NCBI RefSeq assembly: GCF_002806975.1
Contig: NZ_NIHD01000006.1
Coordinates: 186,001-250,000, forward strand
Source: Marinobacter aromaticivorans
Lineage (GTDB): Bacteria; Pseudomonadota; Gammaproteobacteria; Pseudomonadales; Oleiphilaceae
Reading direction: 5' to 3'
Length of the DNA stretch: 64,000 nt
Position 1 is the stretch's first letter, and the number at the start of each line of letters is the position of its first letter. A program made the position numbers and the translations under genes. Under the pieces are notes generated by a model that did not search any database, was not told the DNA's origin, and worked only from the letters and a program-made list of their open reading frames with translations. Shown in pieces: positions 55,729-64,000 of this stretch.

Positions 55729-56272
55729 TACGTCGGAAGCGAATACCGTGATGCAGGATGACCAGGTAAAGGTCTGGGATCCGGCGGTTCGCATTTTTCA
55801 CTGGAGCCTGGTGACGGCTTATGTCGTCGCCTACTTCACCGCCGACGATTATCGTGATCTGCACGAGTGGGCCGGCTACGCTGCCTTGGGATTAGTCGCT
55901 TTTCGTATAATTTGGGGTTTTGTGGGCAGTGTTCATGCCCGCTTCAGCGATTTTGTGCCTGGCCCGGAGCGCCTAGGTGAATACGTGCGGCTTGCGTTGA
56001 GAGGGCGTGAGCCACGCCACCTTGGTCATAACCCGGCCGCGGCGCTCATGATTCTGTTTTTGTTGCTGGCGACGGTTGTCATTGGCGTTAGCGGCTGGCT
56101 GCTGACGACCGATTGGGGCTGGGGCAGTGAATTGCTGGAAGAAGTGCACGAAGTATCGGTGAATGTCACCCTCGTGGCCATAGGGCTGCACGTGGTTGCA
56201 GCGATATACGAGAGCATCCACCAACGGGAAAATCTTATCCGTGCAATGTTTACGGGCAATAAACGACGCTGA
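55721..56272 (+). CDS. Cytochrome b561-family membrane protein
   Basis: Inner-membrane haem b protein, 183 residues with four helices. The first helix carries the haem-ligand-type histidine in VRIFHWSLVTAYVVAYF; further histidines stand in DLHEWAGYAAL, in EEVHEVSVNVTL and in AIGLHVVAAIYES. A DUF4405/Ni,Fe-hydrogenase b-subunit-like pattern is typical for this 'cytochrome b/b6 domain' group. GAGGAG precedes the ATG and the gene is translationally coupled to the PepSY gene. It may pass electrons between quinones and periplasmic partners. Confidence 0.9.
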   Translation: MTDTSEANTVMQDDQVKVWDPAVRIFHWSLVTAYVVAYFTADDYRDLHEWAGYAALGLVAFRIIWGFVGSVHARFSDFVPGPERLGEYVRLALRGREPRHLGHNPAAALMILFLLLATVVIGVSGWLLTTDWGWGSELLEEVHEVSVNVTLVAIGLHVVAAIYESIHQRENLIRAMFTGNKRR

Positions 56273-56304
56273 TGCGGAATCCCTTAAGGTATTACGCACA
56301 TAAC

Positions 56305-57642
56305 TTAACGGTCTCTGTGGACCACCACAATATTAAGCTCGGCCTCAAAGCCGTCGTTCTGGCCGGGGGCTGGTGACCGGAGCTTAAGGTCCTTACCGGC
56401 GCCGCTGGCAATGGCTTCCACAATCGCAAGCCCGATACCAGAGCCCAGTGTTTTCTTATCGGAGCGTACAAAGCGGTTGCGCAGCATGGCGAGCTTCTCT
56501 GGCGGTACAATCTCACCTGCATTGGCCACTCGTAAGGTGCCCTCACCTGTCAGGCTGATACTTACTGGCCGGTTGGCTGCGCCGTGTCTGAGAGCATTCT
56601 CTATAAGATTTCTTGCCAGAATGGCAAAGGCATCAGGATCGAGTAATGACATTACGCTGCTGTCTGTCAAATCCAGTCTGAGGCGACCGGGTGCCTCACG
56701 CTCGTAATCCTTGACGATCATTTGCAGGATGGGCGTAAGGTCGTTGTAGTTTTCAGACAGCGCACTGGCACCTTCGGCCTTCGCCAGTTCCAGCAGCTTT
56801 TCCGACAACCTGGACAAGGTGCGAAGCGATTCTTCTATTTCGCCGGCTCGTGCTTTAACTCCGGCATCCCGGGTTTCAGTTTTTAACCGCTGGAGCTTGG
56901 CCAACGCCGTTGCCAGCGGGGTTCGCAATTCATGGGCGCTGTTTGCAGTAAAACTTCGCTCTGTTTCAAGCGCCCTGCGCAACCGTTCCAGTAAACGATT
57001 AACCGCGACCATGGTGGGCTCAAACTCTTTTGGCAGGCGGTCCACAGCCACCAGAGAAAGGTCACTGCCACCACGGGATTCTATCGATTGCTGCAATCGG
57101 ACGACTGGCCTGAGTGACCGTTTTATCACCCACCAAACCCCGATCAGGCTGATGGGAATCAGAAATATTAATGGCGTGAGCAAGGCAAGGCTTGTGTCCA
57201 GTACGGCTTCGCGACGGTGGGCCAAAGGTTCGGCAACCTCAATGTACAGGGTATCGCTGATGGCGCCCTCTCCGTATATCCGGTGAGTTGACGTTTCAGA
57301 GAACCCCTGTTGCGGTTTGGCACCGAAAATTCGGGGGTCTGCGTCGTGGGATTGCAGCAGCAGCGTGCCTGATGCATCACGAACCAGATAGGTGAGGTAC
57401 TCGTCGTGCTCTTTCAGGGCCAATGCCCGCTGATTGCCTGTGTCATTTTCCCTGTTCAGAATATCGGTCACCGCTAATGGCAGGATGCGCTGCGCGGTCT
57501 CCTCCAGGGCGCTGTCGAAAACTTCATTCATTTCATGCCGGGCAATCACCCCGGAAGCAATAACACCCACCAGCCAGAGCAAGGTCACGCCGAGGGTGAG
57601 CCAGATACCAAGGGTTTTCTGTAAGCTGGTTTTAGTGATCAT
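56305..57642 (-). CDS. Sensor histidine kinase, QseC-like (2CSK_N type)
   Basis: Inner-membrane sensor of 445 residues. The N-terminal helix plus ARHEMNEVFDSALEETAQRIL is the two-component-sensor N-terminal pattern found in QseC, PmrB and TctE. A second helix (LLTPLIFLIPISLIGVWWVI) leads to HAMP, phosphoacceptor H237 in NSAHELRTPLATA, N-box NLIENALRHG, and G-box GSGIGLAIVEAIA. The start overlaps the regulator's stop by 11 bases. It converges with the cytochrome b561 gene; the 32-base gap contains CTTAAGG. The signal may be cations or metal, as in related kinases, but this is not shown. Confidence 0.93.
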   Translation of the reverse strand: MITKTSLQKTLGIWLTLGVTLLWLVGVIASGVIARHEMNEVFDSALEETAQRILPLAVTDILNRENDTGNQRALALKEHDEYLTYLVRDASGTLLLQSHDADPRIFGAKPQQGFSETSTHRIYGEGAISDTLYIEVAEPLAHRREAVLDTSLALLTPLIFLIPISLIGVWWVIKRSLRPVVRLQQSIESRGGSDLSLVAVDRLPKEFEPTMVAVNRLLERLRRALETERSFTANSAHELRTPLATALAKLQRLKTETRDAGVKARAGEIEESLRTLSRLSEKLLELAKAEGASALSENYNDLTPILQMIVKDYEREAPGRLRLDLTDSSVMSLLDPDAFAILARNLIENALRHGAANRPVSISLTGEGTLRVANAGEIVPPEKLAMLRNRFVRSDKKTLGSGIGLAIVEAIASGAGKDLKLRSPAPGQNDGFEAELNIVVVHRDR

Positions 57643-58297
57643 AAGAGTTTAACCGGTACCCCATACCTCGGACCGTCACTATGGCATCGCGCCCCAGTTT
57701 TTTGCGTAAACGGCTGATGTAGACCTCAATCGTATTACTCTCGATTTCGGCACCGAATTCGTACAACCGGTCCTCAAGCTGTGAGCGGGACAGGAGTATT
57801 CCCGGGCGCTGCAAGAAGCCCTCAAACAGCGCCCACTCCCGGGCAGTAAGTTCCACTGGCTGGCCGTTGCGGCTGATGCGGTGGTCACCAAGATCCACTT
57901 CAAGATCGCCGATACGCACCAGAGGGTTTGGATTGCCGCGATAGCGTCTTGCCACGGCGGCTACCCGGGCAGACAGTTCTGATAGATCAAAAGGCTTCAC
58001 CAGATAATCGTCGGCACCGGCATTCAACCCTGCAATCCGGTCTGAAACCTGATCCCTGGCGGTCAGAATGATAACGGGGGTTGCATCTCCGGTTGCTCGC
58101 AGTTTTTTAAGAAAATCGAAGCCGTGTCCATCCGGCAGCATCAAATCGAGCAGAATCAGGTTGTATGTGGTGGTTTTCACGCTGGTTTCGGCAAAACCAA
58201 GACTTTGTACCCAGTCCACAGCATGGCCATCTTCACTGATCTGATCCCGCACGGCCTCACCCAGCCCGGTTGTATCCTCAACCAACAGTACCCGCAT
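57632..58297 (-). CDS. OmpR-family response regulator, QseB/PmrA-like
   Basis: DNA-binding regulator of 221 residues. The receiver has acidic residues VEDT near 7-9, phosphoacceptor D51 in LILLDLMLPDG, and YLVKPFDLSEL; the C-terminal winged helix has TAREWALFEGFLQRPGILLSRSQLEDRLY and VRGMGYRL. It is divergent from the PepSY-DUF2271-reductase operon across 177 bases and shares a kinase gene downstream. The shared TTAAGGTTG-type motifs before both PepSY operons make it their likely activator. Confidence 0.94.
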   Translation of the reverse strand: MRVLLVEDTTGLGEAVRDQISEDGHAVDWVQSLGFAETSVKTTTYNLILLDLMLPDGHGFDFLKKLRATGDATPVIILTARDQVSDRIAGLNAGADDYLVKPFDLSELSARVAAVARRYRGNPNPLVRIGDLEVDLGDHRISRNGQPVELTAREWALFEGFLQRPGILLSRSQLEDRLYEFGAEIESNTIEVYISRLRKKLGRDAIVTVRGMGYRLNSYDH

Positions 58298-58474
58298 GTT
58301 TCACCTTTTGCCTGATCACAACCAGACGATACTACAACCCTCACCTGACAGCAGCCTGAACCGCTTACCTGCCTGCTGGCCATCCTGTTGTTCGCTGTTA
58401 TTAGGCGGCCCGTTCAGGCCATTGTCAGGTAAGAACCTTAAGGTTGATTAAACCGAATCAACGGGAGACATGCC
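58298..58474. promoter_or_regulatory. Divergent promoter region with inverted and direct repeats
   Basis: It contains CTTACCTG (58364-58371) and its reverse complement CAGGTAAG (58426-58433), then CTTAAGGTTG (58437-58446) followed by ATTAAA. The last element resembles a PmrA/QseB half-site and matches the repeat at 55372. The SD GGGAG for the first rightward gene is at 58461-58465. Confidence 0.5.
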
Positions 58475-58864
58475 ATGAAACTCAAACCCATTGTTATCAG
58501 CCTTTCGTTATTGCTGGTCAGCGCCAGCACCCTAGCAGACGACGACTGCGATGATCCGGTTGCCCAATGGCAACCCCGGGAACACCTCCGGCAAAAACTG
58601 GAAGCCGAAGGATGGACCGTGTTCCGTATCAAGGTTGACGACGGTTGTTACGAGGTTAAAGGACGGGACCCGGATGGTTATCGCGTGGAAGCCGAGTACT
58701 CTCCGGCGACCTTTGAGCTTATGGAAATGGAGCGAGAGGACGACGATGACGATGACGATGATGAGCATCGTGACAAGTCCAGGCGCTACGGCGAACCGAC
58801 CAATGAAGACCGGGTTCCACGCAAGGGCATTATTAAAGGCCGCCCCAGCGTAACGGTTGAGTAA
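58475..58864 (+). CDS. PepSY-domain exported protein with acidic run
   Basis: A 129-residue exported protein (signal peptide MKLKPIVISLSLLLVSASTLA). One PepSY-like domain (REHLRQKLEAEGWTVFRIKV, GCYEVKGRDPDGYRVEAEYSP) has a cysteine in GCYEV and one in DDDCDDP. It is followed by a run of ten acidic residues (EDDDDDDDDE, about 88-97), then a basic tail. The acidic run could bind metal ions. It opens the rightward operon with the DUF2271 and reductase genes (17 and 18 bases apart). The paralogue at 55453 lacks the acidic run. Confidence 0.85.
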   Translation: MKLKPIVISLSLLLVSASTLADDDCDDPVAQWQPREHLRQKLEAEGWTVFRIKVDDGCYEVKGRDPDGYRVEAEYSPATFELMEMEREDDDDDDDDEHRDKSRRYGEPTNEDRVPRKGIIKGRPSVTVE

Positions 58865-58881
58865 TTAAAGGAGATTACATC

Positions 58882-59355
58882 ATGAAAAAGATTCTGTTTG
58901 CTCTCGGGCTTGCAACTGTAATGGCTTTGCCGGCTTATGCACAGGCCCGGGAAGTCACGTTTACCACGCAGCTGAAAAACTATGGCGGTGACGGGGCTTA
59001 CCTGGCGCTCTACCTCACCGATGCCGATGGCCAGTACCAGGGAACTCTCTGGATTGCTGGTGAGAAGAGTAAATATTACAAGCACCTGCGCGACTGGGCA
59101 CGGGGTAGCGGTCTGAAGCAGGCTGAATACGATGGCCTGACCGGCGCGAGTGTCACCAGTGGCCGTGCCCTGAAAGTGACCCTGGAACTTGAAGACGCAT
59201 TGATCGATTCCGGTTACCAGGTTCGTGTTGATACTGCCGTTGAGGACATGCGTGACAACCGCGCGGATGTGGTCGTGCCGCTGACCACTGAAGGCTCCGG
59301 AAAAACGGTTTCAGGCCGCGGCTATGTCCAGTCCTTTGTCTATGACCTCAAGTAA
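58882..59355 (+). CDS. DUF2271 periplasmic protein with flavinylation-like motif
   Basis: A 157-residue exported protein (signal peptide ending AYAQA near 21-23) of family DUF2271, with strands VTFTTQLKNYGGDGAYLALYLTD and, at 84-90, DGLTGAS. This fits the Dxx(S/T)GA(S/T) pattern of threonines modified with FMN by ApbE; T87 would be the site. DUF2271 proteins are, by memory, listed among extracytosolic flavinylated proteins, but no apbE gene is in this window. A strong SD, AAGGAG, precedes the start. It lies between PepSY and PepSY-reductase genes, which suggests it receives electrons from the latter. Confidence 0.8.
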   Translation: MKKILFALGLATVMALPAYAQAREVTFTTQLKNYGGDGAYLALYLTDADGQYQGTLWIAGEKSKYYKHLRDWARGSGLKQAEYDGLTGASVTSGRALKVTLELEDALIDSGYQVRVDTAVEDMRDNRADVVVPLTTEGSGKTVSGRGYVQSFVYDLK

Positions 59356-59373
59356 ACAACGGGAGATACATTA

Positions 59374-61599
59374 ATGTTGCGCAAGCTCCATGGTTTACCC
59401 GGACTGGTCGCCGCATTGTTGTTGGTGGTGCTTGCGACCTCCGGGGTTGTTTTGTCCGTAGTACCGGCACTTGAGCGGTCGGGCGCTGTTGTGCCCGCTG
59501 CCGGCGAACTGAGCGTAGCCGGTCTGGCCGAGCGCGTGATAACGAATTATCCGGGCACTGAACAGATCGCGCGCTCTCTCTCGGGCGAAGTCGTCGTTTA
59601 TTACAGCCAGGATGGCCAGCCGGGTGCCGACCTGGTTAACCCTCTGACCGGTGAAGGTATTGCCCCCTACCAGCCATCGGCATTTGTGCGCTGGGTAAAA
59701 AACTTGCACAGATCCTTTCTCATGGACGATGTCGGGCGAATGCTGGCCGGGGTGTGGGCGGCGCTGATGGTATTGATCTGCCTGTCCGGAGCCTTTCTGC
59801 TGGCGCGACGCCTGGGGGGCTGGAAGGCGATGTTACAGCCCATCCCAGGTTCCGGTAGCCCCCGGATTCATGCCGAACTGGCACGGTTTGCCGTGATTGG
59901 CTTGTTATTGTCGGCACTGACCGGCAGCTATATGTCTGCGGTAAGGTTTGGCCTTTTACCGGAGGGGGCGAGTACAGAGCCTACCTTTCCGGCGGAGGTT
60001 TCAGGCGGTGTGCCGGCGCCGGCAGGTTCTTTAAAGGCGTTAAAGAATGTTGACGTTAACGAACTGCGTGAACTGGTGTTTCCCTTCCCGGATGACCCCA
60101 CGGATGTCTATTCCCTGAGCACCACTCAAGGTTCCGGGTTCGTGGATCAGGCAACTGGTGAACTGCTGCAGTATCAGGCGCGCTCTACCGGCAGCCAGTT
60201 CCATCACTGGATGGTTCGCCTGCATACGGGTGAAGGCTTATGGTGGTTAGGTCTGATTCTCGGGCTAGCCGCACTGACCGTGCCGGTACTGTCATTTACC
60301 GGCCTGCAGATCTGGTGGCAACGGCGCTCATCCGCCATAAGCCTGGGTGAAAACGCGAGCATCGAAGCCGCTGACACCGTCATTCTGGTGGGTTCGGAAG
60401 GCAATACCACCTGGGGTTTTGCCAAGGACCTTCAGAACAAGCTCAATCAGGCCGGAAAGAAAGTGCACTGCGCGCCCATGAATGATCTGGCGGTGCACTA
60501 CCCAAAGGCCTCTGTACTTTTTATTCTGACATCAACCTATGGTGACGGTGACGCGCCCTCTTCCGCCAGCCAGTTTCTGACTCGACTTGAACACTTTCAG
60601 CCAGATGACGGATTGGAGTTTGTGGTTCTCGGTTTTGGTGACCAACAGTTCCCGAAATTCTGCCAGTATGCGCTGGATGTGGACACAGCTCTCAGCAACA
60701 AAGGCCTGCAACACATGCATCCGCTTACCCGAATTGATCGCGGCTCCGCCACACAGTTCCGGGAATGGGGCGAGGCTATCAGCGAGCGCATGGGCATTCC
60801 GCTGGTACTGACCCATAATCCCGCGCCCGCTGTCACTTCAGAGTTCGAGCTTGTAGAGCGCGTGGACTACGGCGTTGCGGTGAATGCGCCTACCAGCATA
60901 TTGCGCTTCAAGCCGTTAAAAAATAGCAGAAATCTGTGGCAGAGACTGCCCTTCCAAAACCGGAAACAGCTGCCGGACTTTGAGGCTGGCGATCTGCTCG
61001 GGGTTGCGCCACCCGGAGATGAGGCCGCCCGATTCTATTCGCTGGCCTCCTCTGCGTCGGATGGGATACTGGAAATCTGTGTGCGCAAACAGACTAATGG
61101 TCTTTGCTCAGGATATCTGCACAGCCTCAAGCCGGGCGATCGGATTGCCGGGTTTATCCAGAAAAACCCCGGCTTTCGTCCTGCGGGAGGTACTACACCC
61201 ATTATTCTCGTTGGCGCTGGCGCGGGAATCGGACCGCTTGCCGGTTTTATCCGGAAAAATACCGAGCGCAACCCTATGTACCTGTACTGGGGCGGCCGTA
61301 ACCCGGACTCAGATTTTCTCTACCAGCCGGAGCTTGGTCGTTATCTGGATGATCAGCGGCTTACCAGGCTGAACACCGCGTTTTCAAGGTCGGCAGAGAA
61401 CGCCTACGTTCAGGATGCCATCGTTGCCGATGAAACCGCGTTGCGACATCAGATTGAGATAGGTGCACAGATATTGGTATGCGGAGGGCGGGAGATGGCC
61501 GCAGGTGTGCGCCAGGTGTTTGACTCGATTCTCAAACCGCTGCATATGGATGTCGAGGAGTTGAGAACCGAGGGGCGTTATCTGGAAGATGTTTATTAA
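59374..61599 (+). CDS. PepSY-membrane / flavodoxin / FAD-NADP reductase fusion
   Basis: A 741-residue inner-membrane flavoprotein. Residues 1-320 are a PepSY-associated membrane domain with four helices (near 10-32, 120-145, 168-190, 290-312) and a periplasmic PepSY-like region. Residues 335-480 are a flavodoxin-like FMN domain (ILVGSEGNTTWGFA, LTSTYGDGDAP, VVLGFGDQQFPKFCQYA). The rest is a ferredoxin-NADP reductase module (RFYSLASSA for FAD, GAGAGIGPLAGFI for NADP, terminal CGGREMA). The architecture resembles sulfite-reductase flavoprotein joined to a transmembrane electron pore, so electrons from NADPH may cross to the periplasm. Partner and acceptor are inferred only. GGGAG precedes the ATG. 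Last gene of the operon. Confidence 0.9.
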   Translation: MLRKLHGLPGLVAALLLVVLATSGVVLSVVPALERSGAVVPAAGELSVAGLAERVITNYPGTEQIARSLSGEVVVYYSQDGQPGADLVNPLTGEGIAPYQPSAFVRWVKNLHRSFLMDDVGRMLAGVWAALMVLICLSGAFLLARRLGGWKAMLQPIPGSGSPRIHAELARFAVIGLLLSALTGSYMSAVRFGLLPEGASTEPTFPAEVSGGVPAPAGSLKALKNVDVNELRELVFPFPDDPTDVYSLSTTQGSGFVDQATGELLQYQARSTGSQFHHWMVRLHTGEGLWWLGLILGLAALTVPVLSFTGLQIWWQRRSSAISLGENASIEAADTVILVGSEGNTTWGFAKDLQNKLNQAGKKVHCAPMNDLAVHYPKASVLFILTSTYGDGDAPSSASQFLTRLEHFQPDDGLEFVVLGFGDQQFPKFCQYALDVDTALSNKGLQHMHPLTRIDRGSATQFREWGEAISERMGIPLVLTHNPAPAVTSEFELVERVDYGVAVNAPTSILRFKPLKNSRNLWQRLPFQNRKQLPDFEAGDLLGVAPPGDEAARFYSLASSASDGILEICVRKQTNGLCSGYLHSLKPGDRIAGFIQKNPGFRPAGGTTPIILVGAGAGIGPLAGFIRKNTERNPMYLYWGGRNPDSDFLYQPELGRYLDDQRLTRLNTAFSRSAENAYVQDAIVADETALRHQIEIGAQILVCGGREMAAGVRQVFDSILKPLHMDVEELRTEGRYLEDVY

Positions 61600-61609
61600 G
61601 AACTGATGA

Positions 61610-63364
61610 CTACGACGAACAACTGTAATGTGATGCACCGCCAACGCCAAAGAGTTCCAGCGGCTTCAGCTGGTAGTATTTATCTTCAATGCGCCACGAC
61701 TGCTCGGCGTATGGCTGTGTCATCACTTCCTGCAGTTCTCGTAACAACCCATAATTTGCTCTCGCAGCTTGTTGATATGCCGGCACCACAAGCCATTCCC
61801 GCAGGCTGTATTTAGGGTTAACCCGCTTCATCCGCATGGAGACCTCCTCACCGGAGCGCCCAGAGGTTCCCGTGGCTGAGCTTTCGATACCCACCAGCGC
61901 TCTCCAGCGGGTAAGCCAGGCAGACCAGCGCTCGTCGAGGTCTTCCCGGTTCGCGGCGTAAGCCGCGCTTTTGTAAAAGCTCTTTTGCAGCGGGCCGATA
62001 TCACCCGGCAGTGCTGAAAGCTCACGGAAAAACATCGTGTAGTCCACCGGCGTTTGCATCATCAGCACGGCCAGTTCGCGAAACAGCGCTGGATCGAAAC
62101 TGTTCAGCCCCAGCTTTTCCGCCCACATTTTCTCCATCTCGGCCTGCATAACGCCGGCAAAGCCCTCATTGATTTCGTCGAGTGCCTGCAAGCAATCCGG
62201 GTGGTCAGCCAATAAGGGCTTAAGCGCGACACAGAACATGTGAAAATTGGCTTCTGCGGCGACGGGCTGATTCAGGAATGAATAGTGATCTCCCCCACCC
62301 GTCCAGGGCTGGAAGCGCGGATTAAACGCATCACAAAATCCAAAAGGTCCGTAATCCAATGTGAAACCGCCTGCTGCGCAGTTGTCGCTGTTGAAGTTTC
62401 CCTGGCAGTAGCCGACGCGAATCCAGTTTGCCACCAGCGATGTTAACCGGGTGCGAAATTCCTGCGCCAGCACCAACACTTTCTGGTGCATCGGCAGGCT
62501 GTGATCAATGTCCGCAGCGTATTCGCGATCAATCAGGTGCTGCACAATCTGTTCAAGTTCGTCCAACGCTTGCGGGTGTTCGTTCTTGCGTGCGCGACGG
62601 CCAAAGAGTTCCAGTTGGCCGACGCGGATAAACGAAGGCGCCACCCGGGTTGTTATCGCTACGGGCTCGGCGACCATGGTATCCGGGTCCCGCGCTCGAG
62701 AACCCTCTGAATACCAGGGCCGGCTGACTTTCTCCGTTTTCGACACGTACAAGCTTAAAGATCGGGAGGTGGGCACGCCCAGGGCATGCATGTGTTCCTG
62801 GGCAAGAAACTCCCGCACGCTGGAACGCAACACCGCCCGACCGTCGCCTCCGCGACAATATGGCGTTCGGCCGCCGCCTTTTAACTGCATTTCCCAGCGC
62901 TGACCGTTGATGAATGCTTCCAGGACGGAAACTGCCCGGCCATCACCATAGCCATTGCCAGTCTGGAACGGACATTGCTGAATATATTCGGTGCCCATAA
63001 TGGACAAGGCATAGCCACAGGCCCAACCCACCGGCCGTATGGGAGCCGGTGCCAATGACAGATCGCCGGAGAAGATACGCACGAAGTCGTCAGACTGCGC
63101 CAGGTTGTCGGCAAAGCCCAGCTCTCGAAACAGACTGAAGCTGTGGGCCACGTATTCCGGGTTTTCTATGGGCGTAGGAGTAACCGGTACATAATGGCCA
63201 CTGAAGACTTGTCGCGGGGCGTGGTCCCGTCCGCTCGGCCTCGCATCGGGATCGCAACTGAGCGAATCCATCAGAGAATAGTCGGCCAGTTTCGCCAGAT
63301 CGTCGAGGCTCATGATTCGGGTGGCTGTGGTATTTTGCGGTCGTTTTATCATCGGGTTTCTCAT
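61610..63364 (-). CDS. selO: SelO-family protein adenylyltransferase (YdiU)
   Basis: Pseudokinase-fold enzyme that transfers AMP to proteins under redox stress. Visible blocks: [16 protein letters not shown], the nucleotide-contact [25 protein letters not shown]-type [12 protein letters not shown], and GNFNSDN followed by DYGPFGFCD, which holds the metal-binding aspartate. The C-terminus ends SCSS, where many eukaryotic homologues have selenocysteine; here there is cysteine only. The histidine seen before the NTDN block in many homologues is glutamine (CQGNFNSDN). Start is uncertain: GTG 63391, ATG 63364, 63352 or 63313; none has a strong SD. Convergent with the reductase gene, 10 bases apart. 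Confidence 0.9.
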   Translation of the reverse strand: MRNPMIKRPQNTTATRIMSLDDLAKLADYSLMDSLSCDPDARPSGRDHAPRQVFSGHYVPVTPTPIENPEYVAHSFSLFRELGFADNLAQSDDFVRIFSGDLSLAPAPIRPVGWACGYALSIMGTEYIQQCPFQTGNGYGDGRAVSVLEAFINGQRWEMQLKGGGRTPYCRGGDGRAVLRSSVREFLAQEHMHALGVPTSRSLSLYVSKTEKVSRPWYSEGSRARDPDTMVAEPVAITTRVAPSFIRVGQLELFGRRARKNEHPQALDELEQIVQHLIDREYAADIDHSLPMHQKVLVLAQEFRTRLTSLVANWIRVGYCQGNFNSDNCAAGGFTLDYGPFGFCDAFNPRFQPWTGGGDHYSFLNQPVAAEANFHMFCVALKPLLADHPDCLQALDEINEGFAGVMQAEMEKMWAEKLGLNSFDPALFRELAVLMMQTPVDYTMFFRELSALPGDIGPLQKSFYKSAAYAANREDLDERWSAWLTRWRALVGIESSATGTSGRSGEEVSMRMKRVNPKYSLREWLVVPAYQQAARANYGLLRELQEVMTQPYAEQSWRIEDKYYQLKPLELFGVGGASHYSCSS

Positions 63365-63418
63365 AAGGGATGGTAAAGACGCGGCTTGCACATGTTACTC
63401 GTCAATTGAGCAAAATAG

Positions 63419-64000
63419 TCACTCAGGCAGGAATAACATCGCACTCTGTGCCAAATTGATCAACCCGTTAGCCCAGAGTCCCAGCCCCAGGATCATCCCT
63501 CCGGTTACTGTCATTGTGAGGCCAGCCGGCCAGCCCATATCGGCCGCTCCCTGATCTTGCCGGGGTAATACCAAGGTTGCGATCACCCGCAGATAGTAAA
63601 ACAGCGACACTACTGTATTGACTACCGCAACCACCGCAAGCCAGGCATAGCCACCCTCAATAACAACGCTGAACAACAGCAATTTGCCAAAAAAGCCCAC
63701 CAGAGGTGGTAATCCCAAAAACGACAGTAACGCCAGAATGATCACAGCAGCCGTCCAGGGGCGCTCACGGGCCAACCCGCGATAATCGTCCAGTTCGGTG
63801 CGCCCGCGCAAATACACCACCGCGGAAAACGCCGCCAGGTTGGCCACGGCGTAACCTGCAAGAAACACCAGCAACGCCGCCAGAGCCTGATCTACCGCGC
63901 CGATAACCACAATGGCCATGAGCGCATAACCCGACTGGGAAACAGCCGACCAGCCCAGAAGCCGGCGCAGATTGGTTTGCCACAACGCGGCCAGATTCCC
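63419..64000 (-). CDS. nuoN: NADH-quinone oxidoreductase subunit N, 5' truncated by window edge
   Basis: C-terminal part of an antiporter-like complex I membrane subunit. The visible residues include NLRRLLGWSAVSQSGYALMAIVVI, the lysine-bearing helix (AVIILALLSFLGLPPLVGFFGKLLLF), and VAVVNTVVSLFYYLRVI, all typical of NuoN. The frame stays open to base 64000. It ends 54 bases or more upstream of the selO start on the same strand. NuoN is normally last in the nuo operon, so nuo genes should continue beyond the window. Confidence 0.9.
   Translation of the reverse strand, partial: GNLAALWQTNLRRLLGWSAVSQSGYALMAIVVIGAVDQALAALLVFLAGYAVANLAAFSAVVYLRGRTELDDYRGLARERPWTAAVIILALLSFLGLPPLVGFFGKLLLFSVVIEGGYAWLAVVAVVNTVVSLFYYLRVIATLVLPRQDQGAADMGWPAGLTMTVTGGMILGLGLWANGLINLAQSAMLFLPE

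Overview
The window reads as chromosome of a marine gammaproteobacterium, most likely Marinobacter or a close relative. This is inferred from protein resemblance and gene content; no rRNA or other marker gene is present. Gene density is high, no gap without a gene exceeds about 230 bases, and I see no tRNA, rRNA, CRISPR array, intact insertion sequence or integrase.

Layout. 1-2.3 kb: the 3' part of a cardiolipin synthase gene and an outer-membrane MipA/OmpV-type protein. 2.3-9.4 kb: a selenium locus, with a PhnCDE-like ABC transporter whose binding protein resembles the putative selenate/selenite clade, a SenB-type selenosugar synthase, an oxidoreductase-SelD fusion (selenophosphate synthetase), and a coupled coiled-coil/HhH protein. 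No selenoneine synthase (SenA) gene is present. 9.4-17.4 kb: a PilZ protein, a GNAT-nitrilase fusion, a lone periplasmic binding protein, a hotdog protein, RecQ, an acyltransferase and a carboxylesterase. 17.4-31.1 kb: a glycogen/maltodextrin locus in two divergent operons, glgB-glgA-glgP1 leftward and glgC-GH57-malQ-pilZ-glgP2 rightward. 31.1-34.0 kb: TrkH, ACP phosphodiesterase and a retropepsin-like protein. 34.0-39.8 kb: a MocR regulator divergent from a TRAP transporter and a class II HMG-CoA reductase, probably for mevalonate uptake and catabolism. 40-45.4 kb: HiPIP, a hydrolase, LysE, malate:quinone oxidoreductase and an isocitrate dehydrogenase-like protein with an internal domain duplication. 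45.4-47.6 kb: a decayed region holding a PilJ-like gene, a second, broken copy of the icd 3' end, and a sulfide:quinone oxidoreductase pseudogene. 47.7-52.6 kb: a Gtr-like glycosylation cassette coupled to a two-component system. 52.8-61.6 kb: metal/redox functions (VIT transporter, BON lipoprotein, ferric-reductase-like protein, two PepSY proteins, cytochrome b561, a QseBC-like two-component system, a DUF2271 protein with a flavinylation-like motif, and a PepSY-flavodoxin-reductase fusion). 61.6-64 kb: SelO and the C-terminal part of NuoN.

The points most worth following up are the senB/selD/transporter locus without senA, the duplicated-domain IDH and its 3'-end scar, the possible transmembrane flavin electron-transfer module with a shared operator motif, and the TRAP-mvaA mevalonate unit. 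Family assignments come from motif reading and memory of families; no database search was run.
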